Assembly (NCBI RefSeq): GCF_029023725.1
Contig: NZ_CP119075.1
Coordinates: forward strand, 5,513,501-5,577,500
Reading direction: 5' to 3'
Length of the DNA stretch: 64,000 nt
From: Synoicihabitans lomoniglobus
Lineage (GTDB): Bacteria > Verrucomicrobiota > Verrucomicrobiia > Opitutales > Opitutaceae
In this document: positions 17,857 through 28,400 of the stretch, one piece after another
How positions within the stretch are numbered: position 1 is the first letter of the stretch
Layout: each line of letters opens with the position of its first letter
Translations under genes and position numbers: made by a program
Notes under the pieces: generated by a model
Database searches by the model: none
Seen by the model: only the letters and a program-made list of their open reading frames with translations
What the model was told of the DNA's origin: nothing

Positions 17857-19148
17857 AGGGTGATGTTGCTCATGTTCTCGTGCGGAGGGAATGCGTGGTA
17901 GCCGCCGGTCACGATTTCCGGGATGCCGTCGCCGTCGAAGTCTCCCGTGGCGGCGGTGATCATTTGGATCGGAATCAATGCCAATGGATGGGCGGTGAAC
18001 TGCTCCCGGCCGTCATTGATCCACGCCATGAGCGCCACGGTTTCGGTGTTGGACCAATCGCCAAAACCGCTGACTACGACGAGGTCGATATCCCCGTCAC
18101 CATCGAGGTCGGCGGGGGAGGGCGCGAACGCTCCCGGCATGTTGCCGATGTGGTGGTAGGCGAACGAGCCGTCGGCCCGATTTTCCAACCATTGCACGCC
18201 GTGCCAGGGGCGGGGACCGCGCACGGAATAGTCGAAACCATCACCGTTGCTTACCAACAGATCGGGTCGACCGTCGCGGTTCAGGTCGGCGACCTTCATG
18301 CCGCTGCTGCCGAAATCCTCGTTCGTGGAGCCCCACAGAATTTCGTCTGCGAAACGCCCGTCGCCTTGGTTGCGAAACAGGTGCACCTCTTCCCACTCCT
18401 GCGAAATCAGGGCGGCAAAGTCCGGGCGTCCGTCGCCGTCGAAATCAGCCACTGGCGTGTGAATCGCTCCGGATTGTTGGTTCACGTTGTGACCAGCAAA
18501 GGTCCAGTCGCCGCGATTTTCGAGCCACTGGGTTTCGCCTTGATCGTAGCCGAACTGGCCGACGATGAGATCGAGACGGCCGTCGGCATGGCCGCGCAGA
18601 TTGGCCGCGCGCACGTCGGTCACGCGGGCGACATCGCTGAGAATGGCGCGGCGTTCGAAACGGGTGTTGTCCCGATTCTCCAAGACGAAAACCGCGCCGA
18701 TGGGATCGTTGTTGGGCATCACTTGCCCCATGCAGGCGACGAGCACATCGAGGCGTCCGTTGCCGTAAATGTCCGCCGCCCAGACGTGCACCGGACCGGG
18801 AAGTTGAGTGCCGATCGTGGACTCGACGAATTGTCCGCCCGCGATCTGGCGCACCCACCGCACCGTGTTGGTCGAGGCCTCACAATACAGCACATCGAGG
18901 CGACCATCCTGATCCAGATCGAACGCTTGCACGTTGGTCACGGTCGGTCTTCCGAGGGATTCCACCGATGCCCCGATGGCGACCGGCGTGTAGGCCAGGT
19001 CGATGGCGGGCACCGTCGCGGTGGGCGCAGCTCCCGCGCTCGGGGCGATGGATTTGGGAGCGAATGATTTTATGGCGAACCATCCGGCTGCGCCGCCGAG
19101 CACCACGCCGACGACGAGAGGCAGAACCGCAGGAGAGCGACGTTTCAT
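17841..19148 (-). CDS. FG-GAP/VCBS-repeat protein, membrane-anchored (paralogue A)
   Basis: The protein of about 435 residues starts at ATG 19148, giving a basic N-terminus and a hydrophobic anchor (LPLVVGVVLGGAAGWF). An upstream in-frame start would overlap the preceding gene. The rest is a beta-propeller of FG-GAP/VCBS repeats with calcium-site motifs of the DxDxDGxxD type, for example DLDQDGRLD, DFDGDGRPD, DLNRDGRPD and DLDGDGDID. The C-terminus ends NITLWRKN. It is closely similar to the protein at 32153-33463, sharing PRPWHG-x-QWLEN and a matching tail. Such propellers usually mediate binding outside the cytoplasm. It sits between a GT-C-like membrane protein gene and a TPR gene, overlapping the latter. 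Confidence 0.87.
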   Translation of the reverse strand: MKRRSPAVLPLVVGVVLGGAAGWFAIKSFAPKSIAPSAGAAPTATVPAIDLAYTPVAIGASVESLGRPTVTNVQAFDLDQDGRLDVLYCEASTNTVRWVRQIAGGQFVESTIGTQLPGPVHVWAADIYGNGRLDVLVACMGQVMPNNDPIGAVFVLENRDNTRFERRAILSDVARVTDVRAANLRGHADGRLDLIVGQFGYDQGETQWLENRGDWTFAGHNVNQQSGAIHTPVADFDGDGRPDFAALISQEWEEVHLFRNQGDGRFADEILWGSTNEDFGSSGMKVADLNRDGRPDLLVSNGDGFDYSVRGPRPWHGVQWLENRADGSFAYHHIGNMPGAFAPSPADLDGDGDIDLVVVSGFGDWSNTETVALMAWINDGREQFTAHPLALIPIQMITAATGDFDGDGIPEIVTGGYHAFPPHENMSNITLWRKN

Positions 19149-19168
19149 GAGCGTGCCATGGTCCGATG

Positions 19169-21625
19169 TTACAAGCGTTCCCGCCACGCGGCCGGCAGGC
19201 GATTGATCGCAGCCGTTTCCAATTCCGGCTCGGGGAAGGGTTCATCGAGCGATCGGCATAGGATGATAAAACGAAAGAGCGTCGGCACGGAGACGGATTT
19301 CAGCCAATAGTCGTCGACTTCATCCATGCAGTATTGGACCTGCTCACGCGCATAGTCCTCTTGTTGGCCGAGCATCAACACGTTGGCGAGATTGACGCGG
19401 CGATCCCACAGCAGATCTCCGTCGCGCTCCTCTTCCACGTAGGGAATGATGGCGCGAATCGCCGCCTCAAAGCGCGGACGGTTACTCAACGCGGCCGCGA
19501 TCTGGGCCTGCGCAACCAAGCCACCCAAGTCTGACGGGAACGAATCGGTCAACGTCTGCGCGATGGCGGAGGCGAACCGGGTTTGTTTGGTCTCGGCAAA
19601 ATACACCCCCAATCGGCTCAGCGCAGTGGCGTTGTCCTGCGTCTCGACCACTTCAAAGACCACCGCCGACAGCGCGTCGAATGGCTCGACGTTTGGCAGG
19701 GCGACATGGACCGGACGCAGCCAGCGCGGCGGCAGCCAATTGTGCAACATGGCCACCATCGTGTGCTCGACCTGCACCGCGCCCAGCCGGGCGTATTCGT
19801 CCAGAAAGTCGTCCCACGACGGCATGATAATGTGCGAGAGTTCGCGTTGCGTCGCCAAGGCGAAGGATTCGTCGGGCGACGTCGCACTGGCGATACGCAC
19901 CCCCGCCACAAAGCCGGCCTCATTCTCGCGATACGGTGAACCCAGCCCCCGCACCCCGCCGTAGTAATACAACGAAGGCGTCAGTTCGGGCGGCGCGAGC
20001 ACGACCGAGTGATACTCGTCGGTGCGAGTGGACAACCAATGTGCGAGGTGCCGCTCCACCAGGCTTTGCGCGTCGGTCTGCGTGAGCTCCTGGCGGGTTT
20101 CGGCCGAAAGCTGCGGACCCCACACCGCCGCGCCGGGCAAGACACTCGCCAGCGCGAGGGCGGCGACGATCCATTGGGTTTTACCTCGTGGCAGCGCCGG
20201 AATCAGCAGGGCGGTGAGGATCGCGACGAGCACGCCGACGGTGCACCACCAGGAAAGATGCACAATCGCGAATCCCAAGCCGACGAGGACGAAGACAAAC
20301 GCGGCACCAATCGCGCCCCGTTCCGTTTCCGCCAGCGACTTTCGCATCAAATGCCAGAGCGCGGCGGCCACGAAACCCAGCGGCAATGCCAGACTCCAAA
20401 ATGCCGCGCTGCCGCCCGCCGACTTCAGCCAGACCGAGAACGAACTCGCGGAGCTCAGCCCCGGCACGAATCCCAGATGTTGCGCCGACGTGCCCGCGCC
20501 CAGGAAGCCCGATTGGCCGGTCACGCGCATGATGACCGGGATCGCGGCCACGACGATCAAACCGCCGACACTTTTGGCGATGTTGCGCCGGGTCCAGGCG
20601 GCCTTACCTTCGCGGAGCCAGGCCTGCACCTGCCCGCAGAGCACAGCGCCGCCCAGCCAAGCGACGGCGTAAAGTGGATGTGCTTGATGCAGACGCTGTG
20701 CCTTCCAATCGAGCCGGTCGGGCGCGTATTCCAGCAGGTAAAGACTCACCACCGCGACTGCGCCCGTCACCGCCCACGTCCACCACGGAAATGCCTTGCT
20801 GGGTTCGTTGGTTTTTCCGGTCACCAGCCACGCGGCGAAAAGACCGCCGAGACCGCTGCCGATCAGCATGGGAACGCCGCGATGCACCGAAACCCATAGC
20901 AGTAATCCGTTGGCCAAGCCCGCGACGGCAAAGAACAGGTGCGAGTTGCGTCCGCGTTGCTGCGAGCGGATTCCCGCCAGCAAGGGCAACGCCGACGCGG
21001 CCACCAGCGCAGTGGCCAAGCCGCGATCACCAGGCACGCCGGGGTAGTAGGACGCCAACACCGGCAACGCCAATCCCGTCAAAATGGCGGCCACACCGGC
21101 GGCGATCCCGCCCCATTGCCAACCGACAAAAACCGCGACGCCGAGAATCAGCGCCATGTGCAGCACCGGGTCGGCAATCAAAGCGGCGTTTTCAATGCGA
21201 CCGCCGGCGGAAGACGCGTCACCCGCAAAATTCGCGACCGTGGCCAACCACCAGCGGTAGGCCGAAGGCGATTCCACGGCGCGGCCGGTGGGGGCATTGT
21301 CGTAGTCGACCTGCTTCAGTCGCCACACGTCTTGGTGCTGCATCCGCTGGGTCTGCACGACCCACTCGAAACTTTCGCTGCTGTGAGCGGGGATGATCAT
21401 GCGGCGGCGTCCGCCCGCGAAACCGCTCACTGAACCGTCGTCGGGGGTCAGGTGCAGGTCCTGCGTGTGGAGCCCCGAAACGTAATCGATCCGCTGCATA
21501 GCGGCACAATCGGACCACCAAACCAGCGCGATGACGGCGAGGGGCGGGATCCACCAGGGGGCTTTGCTCAAAAGGGCGGTTAACTTCATGCTCAGGGCGG
21601 TCGCTAGAAGGGCGAAACGCGTCAT
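19169..21625 (-). CDS. Polytopic membrane protein, GT-C-like (uncertain)
   Basis: The protein of about 818 residues starts at ATG 21625, which has a GGAGG ribosome-binding site about nine bases upstream; a GTG nine bases earlier would abut it. The N-terminal 500 or so residues contain about 10-12 hydrophobic helices. After the first helix comes a periplasmic loop with an acidic VDYD motif (about 107-109), followed by SPSAYRWWLA. That layout recalls GT-C glycosyltransferases such as STT3/PglB, whose first loop carries the catalytic Asp. The C-terminal 300 residues are soluble. It is the first gene of a minus-strand operon with FG-GAP and TPR genes. Glycosylation of the neighbouring secreted proteins is an attractive but untested idea; a non-enzymatic membrane protein is possible. 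Confidence 0.7.
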   Translation of the reverse strand: MTRFALLATALSMKLTALLSKAPWWIPPLAVIALVWWSDCAAMQRIDYVSGLHTQDLHLTPDDGSVSGFAGGRRRMIIPAHSSESFEWVVQTQRMQHQDVWRLKQVDYDNAPTGRAVESPSAYRWWLATVANFAGDASSAGGRIENAALIADPVLHMALILGVAVFVGWQWGGIAAGVAAILTGLALPVLASYYPGVPGDRGLATALVAASALPLLAGIRSQQRGRNSHLFFAVAGLANGLLLWVSVHRGVPMLIGSGLGGLFAAWLVTGKTNEPSKAFPWWTWAVTGAVAVVSLYLLEYAPDRLDWKAQRLHQAHPLYAVAWLGGAVLCGQVQAWLREGKAAWTRRNIAKSVGGLIVVAAIPVIMRVTGQSGFLGAGTSAQHLGFVPGLSSASSFSVWLKSAGGSAAFWSLALPLGFVAAALWHLMRKSLAETERGAIGAAFVFVLVGLGFAIVHLSWWCTVGVLVAILTALLIPALPRGKTQWIVAALALASVLPGAAVWGPQLSAETRQELTQTDAQSLVERHLAHWLSTRTDEYHSVVLAPPELTPSLYYYGGVRGLGSPYRENEAGFVAGVRIASATSPDESFALATQRELSHIIMPSWDDFLDEYARLGAVQVEHTMVAMLHNWLPPRWLRPVHVALPNVEPFDALSAVVFEVVETQDNATALSRLGVYFAETKQTRFASAIAQTLTDSFPSDLGGLVAQAQIAAALSNRPRFEAAIRAIIPYVEEERDGDLLWDRRVNLANVLMLGQQEDYAREQVQYCMDEVDDYWLKSVSVPTLFRFIILCRSLDEPFPEPELETAAINRLPAAWRERL

Positions 21626-21738
21626 GATTCGCACCCTCCCGGGCGAGGCAAGCGTCGTCCCGTTTAACGGTCGCGGAACGAAAGGCGTTCCCTTGACTCA
21701 AATGATGGAGCGCGGTCTCGTTTTCGCTCCCCTTTCTG

Positions 21739-24700
21739 ATGTTTGCTTTCCCTCTTTCAACCTCCGCGCGACGCCGGACTTGGCGCTCGTGTCTGTGGGC
21801 CTCCCTTGGCGCGGCCGCCGTCTCGGCTCAGTTGCCGGAATCGGAACCCTTCGCGCCACGCACCGCTCCGCGCGGGGCCACCATGTTCAGCGAAATGCCG
21901 TCGTCGCGCACCGGCATCGTGACAGAAAACAACTACGCCGACCCGCGCATGTGGGGCGACCGCTACCAGGAATTCGCCCTCGGCGGCATGGGCACGGGCG
22001 TGGCCATCGGCGACTACGACAACGACGGCTGGCCGGATATCTTCGTGGTCAGCAAAACCGAGACCTGCCGACTCTTCCGCAATCGCGGCGATTGGAAGTT
22101 TGAGGACGTTACAAACTCCGCCGGTATTTTGGGCGGTTCCGGCAAAAGCAGCGGAGGGTTCTTCGGCGGCGGAGGCAGTGCCGACGCGGGCGTGGAGGAG
22201 TGGAAACAAGGCGCGACCTTTGCCGACGTGAACAACGATGGCTTCCTCGACATCTACGTCTGCCGTTGGGGCGTGCCCAACTGGCTCTTCATCAATCAAG
22301 GCAACGGCACGTTTAAAGAGGAGGCTGCCGCGCGCGGACTGGCTGTGGCGGATGCGTCGGGCGTCGGGGCCTTCGCCGATTTCGACCGCGACGGCTGGCT
22401 CGATGTCTACGTGCAGACCAACATGCTCACGGCCAATGAATCCCACGGCGGCCAGCGCGATTACCTTTTTCGCAACAACGGCGACGGCACCTTCACCAAC
22501 GTCACCGATGCCGCCGGCCTGCTCGGACCCAACCTCGCGCACTCCACCACCTGGTGGGACTACAACAACGACGGTTGGCCCGACATCTATGTGGCCAACG
22601 ACTTTGCGCCCGCCGATTACCTGTATCGAAATAATCAGGACGGCACCTTCACCAACGTCATCCACGACGTCGTGCCCGGCATGGCTTACTCCGCCATGGG
22701 GGCGGATTCCGGTGATGTGAACAACGACGGTTTGATCGATTTCTTCGTCGCCGACATGGCCACCACCACGCACGAGAAGGATCAGCGCGGCATGGCCAGC
22801 TCCCGCGAACTTTCGCGCGAGGACGCCGATAGTCCGACCCTCGCGCCGCAAAAGTTGCGCAATACGCTGTTTCTCAACACGGGCACGCCGCCCATGCAGG
22901 AAGCTGCCGTGCTCGCGGGCATCGACGCCACCGACTGGACCTGGTCGACCCGTTTTGAAGACCTGGACAACGACGGTTGGCTCGACCTGCACATCACCAA
23001 CGGCATGAACCGTGAATACCAGAACGCGGATCTGCGTGACCGCATCATTCTGGCCGAAAATCCGTCCGTGCGTCTGCGCACGATGAAGGACAGCCCGCCG
23101 CTCAACGAAGCCAATCTGGCCTACCGCAACCTAGGCGACCTGCAGTTCGAGGAAGTCGGCGCCGCGTGGGGACTCGATCAAGTCGGCGTATCCTTCGGCG
23201 GTGCCTTCGGTGACTTGGATAACGACGGCGATCTTGATCTCGTCTGCGCCAACTACGGTGCCGGCGTCACCGTGCTGCGCAACGACTGCGACACCGGCCA
23301 TCGCGTGCAGATCGCGCTCCGCGGGACCAAGTCGAACCGCTTCGGAGTCGGGGCCAAAGTCGAGGTGTTCACGTCCGCCGGTCGTCAGGCTCGCGAAGTG
23401 GTCGTTGCGCGCGGTTACCTTTCCAGCAGCGAACCATTGGTGCACTTTGGTTTGGGTGCGATTGATCGCGTCGACACTCTGCGCATCACCTGGCCCAGCG
23501 GGGCGGTGCAGGTGCATACGGATCTGGCGGCCGACCAGCGCTACCTGATCACGGAGCAAGCGAACGAACCCGCTGCGGAAGAGCAGTCCGGTCACTCTCG
23601 CCACGGGTATGTCGATGCGACCGCGGAGACCGGTCTGGATCTGGTGTCCCGCGAAGGGGCGTTTAGAGAAAACACCCGACAACCGCTGATTCCGACCCGC
23701 TTTGATCGGCTGGGGCCCGGACTGGCCGTCGGCGATCTCAACGGCGATGGCCGCGAGGACATGGTCCTGGGCGGCACCACCGCCACGCCGGCCCGGATCA
23801 TCGCGGGCACGGCGTCCGGGAGGTTTGTCCATGGTTCCATCGCGCAGCTCACCTCGCATCAAACGCTGAACGACGGCCCCCTGCTGCTGATCGATGTGGA
23901 CGGCGACGACGACCTGGACCTGTTGCTCACCCGCACCACCGACAGCTTGCCGGCGGGCGACGCGGCCTACCAACCCTTGCTCCTGTTGAACGCCGGTGGC
24001 GGGGGGATGAGTCCCGCGCCGGACGGCAGCCTGCCTCCGCTCCCCATCAGCGTGGGGGCGGCGGCGGCGGCCGACTTCGACCGCGACGGTCGGCTCGATG
24101 TGTTTCTCGGCGGGCGGGTGCAACCCGGCTACTATCCGGAGGCGCCGCGCAGCGCCCTGCTGCACAATCAAGGTGGCCGCCTGGCCGACGTCACGGCGAC
24201 CGTCGCCCCCGATTTGGCGGCGGTCGGTATGGTGACGTCCGCGCTGTGGAGCGATGTGGACGGCGATGGCTGGCCGGACCTGCTGTTGGCGCTGGAGTGG
24301 GGCACGATCCGGGCCTTTCGCAACGACGCCGGCCGGGGTTTTACCGATCAGTCGGCGGAGTGGGGCTTCGCCGCCGCCGGAACGGGGTGGTGGACTTCGC
24401 TGGCCGCGGCCGATTTCAACGGGGACGGACGACCCGACTATGTCGCCGGTAATGCTGGCTTGAATACGCCCTACGCGGCCTCGCCGTCGGAACCGGCACT
24501 GTTGTTTTACGGAGATTTCCGGGGGCGGGGGCGCGGGGCCAAGCGTATCATCGAGGCCTACTACGAGCACGGGCGTCTGCTGCCGCGCCGGACGAGCAAG
24601 GCGATCGGCGGCGCGGTGCCGACCGTGCGGCGGGCGTTTCGGCGCAACGACGATTTCGCCGCCGCCACCCTGGCGGAAATCGTGGATCAGGAAAAACTGG

Positions 24701-25425
24701 ATACAGCGGAACGATTCGCGGCCACCGAACTGCGCAGCGGCGTGTTTCTCAGCCAGCCCGGCGGCGCCTGGATGTTCTTCCCGCTGCCGCGCATCGCTCA
24801 GATCGCGCCGCTGCAGGGCATTGCGACGGGTTATTTCAACGGCGATGGTCACGCCGACATTTATGCCGTGCAGAACAGTTTTTCCCCCATGTCATTCGTG
24901 GGTCGGTTCGACGGCGGGGTGAGTCAGCTGCTGGTCGGAGACGGGAAGGGGGGCTTTACGCCCGTGCCGCCGCAGGATTCCCGCCTGCTCGTCCCGGGCG
25001 ATGCGAAGGCGTTGGTCGTCACCGACGTGAATGCGGACGCCGTGCCCGATTTTGTCGTCACGCGCAACAATGGCCCGATGCAGGCGTTTTCCAACACGCT
25101 CCGCCCCGCCGCCGGGTTTCTCGACGGACTCGTGCGCACTGATGGCGGCGTGGCGAAGACGTGGGCGCTCGTGATTCGTTTGCGCGGTCAGTCCGGCAAT
25201 CGGTCGGCCATCGGTGCCCGGGTGACGCTGCGTCTGGCGAGTGGGACGGAGCAGGTGAGTGAGGTTTACGCCGGGGGCGGGTATTTCAGCCAGTCCTCGC
25301 CGCGAGTTTTCCGGCGCTGGACACCGGAGGATGCTCCCGTCGACGTGATGGTGCGCTGGCCGGATGGGGTCACCACCACGCATCCCGTGTCGGCCGGCGA
25401 AACGGAGCTGATGATCGCGCGATGA
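21739..25425 (+). CDS. Giant FG-GAP/ASPIC-UnbV (CRTAC1-type) secreted protein, double-ASPIC form
   Basis: The 1228-residue protein has an N-terminal signal (RRRTWRSCLWASLGAAAVSA). It then has two consecutive FG-GAP propeller plus ASPIC/UnbV units. The first unit starts with DPRMWGDRYQEFALGGMGTG and many DYDNDGWPD-type calcium motifs. Its ASPIC/UnbV module spans about 520-605 (NRFGVGAKV, GYLSSSEP, HFGLG, ITWPSG). A second propeller fills about 620-1130, and a second ASPIC-like module closes the protein (about 1141-1228, NRSAIGARVTLR, VRWPDG). The family is known for extracellular or periplasmic location, but its biochemical function is poorly defined. Its stop overlaps the next start by four bases (ATGA), so both paralogues are made together. 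Confidence 0.9.
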   Translation: MFAFPLSTSARRRTWRSCLWASLGAAAVSAQLPESEPFAPRTAPRGATMFSEMPSSRTGIVTENNYADPRMWGDRYQEFALGGMGTGVAIGDYDNDGWPDIFVVSKTETCRLFRNRGDWKFEDVTNSAGILGGSGKSSGGFFGGGGSADAGVEEWKQGATFADVNNDGFLDIYVCRWGVPNWLFINQGNGTFKEEAAARGLAVADASGVGAFADFDRDGWLDVYVQTNMLTANESHGGQRDYLFRNNGDGTFTNVTDAAGLLGPNLAHSTTWWDYNNDGWPDIYVANDFAPADYLYRNNQDGTFTNVIHDVVPGMAYSAMGADSGDVNNDGLIDFFVADMATTTHEKDQRGMASSRELSREDADSPTLAPQKLRNTLFLNTGTPPMQEAAVLAGIDATDWTWSTRFEDLDNDGWLDLHITNGMNREYQNADLRDRIILAENPSVRLRTMKDSPPLNEANLAYRNLGDLQFEEVGAAWGLDQVGVSFGGAFGDLDNDGDLDLVCANYGAGVTVLRNDCDTGHRVQIALRGTKSNRFGVGAKVEVFTSAGRQAREVVVARGYLSSSEPLVHFGLGAIDRVDTLRITWPSGAVQVHTDLAADQRYLITEQANEPAAEEQSGHSRHGYVDATAETGLDLVSREGAFRENTRQPLIPTRFDRLGPGLAVGDLNGDGREDMVLGGTTATPARIIAGTASGRFVHGSIAQLTSHQTLNDGPLLLIDVDGDDDLDLLLTRTTDSLPAGDAAYQPLLLLNAGGGGMSPAPDGSLPPLPISVGAAAAADFDRDGRLDVFLGGRVQPGYYPEAPRSALLHNQGGRLADVTATVAPDLAAVGMVTSALWSDVDGDGWPDLLLALEWGTIRAFRNDAGRGFTDQSAEWGFAAAGTGWWTSLAAADFNGDGRPDYVAGNAGLNTPYAASPSEPALLFYGDFRGRGRGAKRIIEAYYEHGRLLPRRTSKAIGGAVPTVRRAFRRNDDFAAATLAEIVDQEKLDTAERFAATELRSGVFLSQPGGAWMFFPLPRIAQIAPLQGIATGYFNGDGHADIYAVQNSFSPMSFVGRFDGGVSQLLVGDGKGGFTPVPPQDSRLLVPGDAKALVVTDVNADAVPDFVVTRNNGPMQAFSNTLRPAAGFLDGLVRTDGGVAKTWALVIRLRGQSGNRSAIGARVTLRLASGTEQVSEVYAGGGYFSQSSPRVFRRWTPEDAPVDVMVRWPDGVTTTHPVSAGETELMIAR

Positions 25426-28400
25426 GACGGGTCGCGGCAACGTTGGGACTGCTGGCCACTGCGCTGTCGGCGCAGGTGACGGAACAACCGCTGGCCCCGC
25501 GCTCGCAGCCGGCGGGGGCGACAATGTTCACCGAACTTTCCGCCGAAAAAGCGGGCATCAAAGTTACCAACAATTACGACGACCCGCGCATGTGGGGGGA
25601 GCTTTATCGCGAACTCACCTTTGGGGCGATGGGCACGGGCGTGGCGGCGGGCGACTTTGACAACGATGGCCGCGTCGACGTGTTCGTCGTGAGCAAGACG
25701 GAGACCTCGCGCCTGTTTCGCAACCTCGGCAACTGGCGGTTCGACGACGTGACCGCGGCGGCGGGATTGGGCGGAGGCAAAGCGAGCAGCGGATTGCTCG
25801 GCGGCCTCTTTGGCGGCGACGACGGCAAAACGCTCAAAGCCTGGGAACAGGGCGCGGCGTTTGCCGATGTGAACAACGACGGCTGGCTCGACCTTTACGT
25901 CTGTCGTCACGGCGCGCCGAACCGCCTTTACGTCAACCAGGGGGACGGCACGTTCCGGGAGGAGGCGGCGGCGCGCGGACTGGCGGTCGTCGACGGCTCG
26001 GGCATGGGCGTGTTCTGCGACTACGACAACGACGGCTGGCTCGATGTCTACGTGCAGACCAACATGATGGATTACGCCAAGTTTCCCGACGGACGCCGCG
26101 ACTATCTGTTTCGCAACAACGGCGACGGCACCTTCACCAACGTGACCGACCGGGCGGGTATTCGCGGCGCGACCTCCGGGCACTCGGCGACGTGGTGGGA
26201 CTTTGATGGCGACGGTTGGAGTGACCTTTATGTGGCGAACGATTTCGCCACGCCCGATCAGCTGTATCGAAATAATGGCGACGGCACTTTCACGGACGTG
26301 ATCAACACCACCGTGCCGCAGATGTCGCACTATTCCATGGGCGCGGACTTCGCCGACGTGGATAGCGATGGTCGCTTCGATCTGCTGGTCGCCGACATGG
26401 CCGCGACCTCGCACGAGAAGGATCAACGCTCAATGGCGGGCTCGCGCATTCGCGGACAGAAAAACGACGAGAGTTCGGGCGTGCCGCCGCAGCTCATGCA
26501 CAACGCGCTCTTCCTCAATACGGGCACCGGGCGCATGCTCGAAGCCGCGACCTTGCTGGGCGTGCGCGCCACCGACTGGACGTGGTCGGTGCGTTTCGAG
26601 GATTTTGACCATGACGGCCGCGTCGATTTGCACGTCACCAACGGCATGAACCGCGAATATCACGGGGCCGATTTGCTGGAGCGTATCATGATCTCGGAGA
26701 ACCCGGCCGAGCCCGTGCGTATCATGCAGGAAAGCCCCGTGCTCAATGAAACCAATCTGGCTTTCCGCAATACCGGCGACCTTCGCTTTGAATCCGTCGG
26801 CGCGGCGTGGGGTCTCGCGCACCCCGGCGTGAGTTTCGGCACCGCTACGGCCGATTTCGACGGCGATGGCGACCTCGATGTCATCTATGGCAACTACCAG
26901 CGCGGCGTTTCGATTTACCGCAATGACAGCACCAAGGGTGGACGGCTGATCGTGGCGCTGCGCGGCTCGAAATCCAACCGCTTTGGCGTTGGTGCAACGG
27001 TGCGAATCGAGACCGCTGACGGCACGCAGATCCGCCGCATCCAACCGACCCGTGGTTACCTTTCGACGAGTGAAGCCGTGGCGCATTTCGGTCTCGGTGA
27101 TGCGACGCACATTGAGCGACTCACCGTGACGTGGCCGAATGGCCGCGCCCAGATTTTCCACGATCTGCCGGTCAACCAACGCCTCGTGATTACAGAGGAT
27201 GGTTCGGCCGATCCCGTTGTCGCCGCGCCGTCTTCGCGGCCATGGTTCACCGAAGTCAGCGCCGCATTGAACGCCGCCGTTCCGGCCGTGGAACGAGCCA
27301 TTGAAGAACCGAACGGCCAGCCCCTGCTTTATCGCCGTTTCAATCGTCCCGGACCGGATGTTGTGACCGGTGATCTCAACGGTGACGGCCGCCCCGATTT
27401 AGTGGTGGGCGGCACTTCGGGCAGCCCTCCACGTATTCTAGTGGCGACCGCCAACGGCGCCTTTTCCAGTGGCCCGGCCCCCGATTTGGCCGAGCCCGTC
27501 GGAGTCGCCATGGGTCCTTTGCTCCTGTTTGAAGCCGATGGCGATGGACGACCCGATCTGTTGGTCACTCGCACGGGAGCAGACACGCAAGTGAGCCCCG
27601 CCGCCTACCAGCCGCAGTTGTTTTTGAATCGCGGCGGATTCCAGGCGGCGTCGGCAGGAACGTTGCCGGAGATGCCGCTGAGCGCCGGAGCCGTGGTGGC
27701 GGCGGACTTCGATCAGGACGGTGATCTCGATGTGTTTATCGGTGCCCGGGTGAAGCCGGGAGAGTATCCGCTCGGTCCGGCGAGCGTGCTGTTGCGCAAC
27801 GACGGTGGCACGTTCGTTAAAGTTGATTCACCGCTGACGCAAACCGGCATGGTCACGGCCGCAGTGGCGGTGGATATTGATGGCGATGGTTGGGACGATC
27901 TGGTGGTCGCGACCGAGTGGGGGCCGGTGCGTTATTGGCACAACGAAACGGGTCGCGGTTTCAGCGAGCGTGCGCTGGGCGCGGCGGCGAGCGGTTGGTG
28001 GTCATCGTTGGCGGTGGGAGATTTTAACGGCGACGGTCGAGTGGATCTTGCGGCCGGTAATCTCGGATTGAATACCGCGTATCAAGCCTCGCCGGAGGCG
28101 CCGGCGGTGTTGCTGCACGGCAATTTCAGCCGTCGTCGTCGCGCGAGCCCCACGCTGATCGAAGCCTATTGGGAGAACGGCCAACTCTATCCGCGTCGCG
28201 AGTTGCAGGACCTGAGTCGGGAGATTCGCAGCCTCGGTCGCAGCTACCGCCGCACGGCCGATTACGCGGCGGCGACCCTGTCGGAGATTCTGGGCGAGGA
28301 AGCGATGGCGAATGCGACGCGGCTCGAAACCACCGAGTTTCGCAGCGGCGTGTTTCTGAGTCAGCCCGACGGAGCGCATCGCTTTGTCGCGTTCCCCCGC

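Noticed and set aside
17457..19067. Plus-strand open frame of about 536 codons
   Set aside because: It is antisense to the FG-GAP and TPR genes, whose motifs are clear; the product has no family features.
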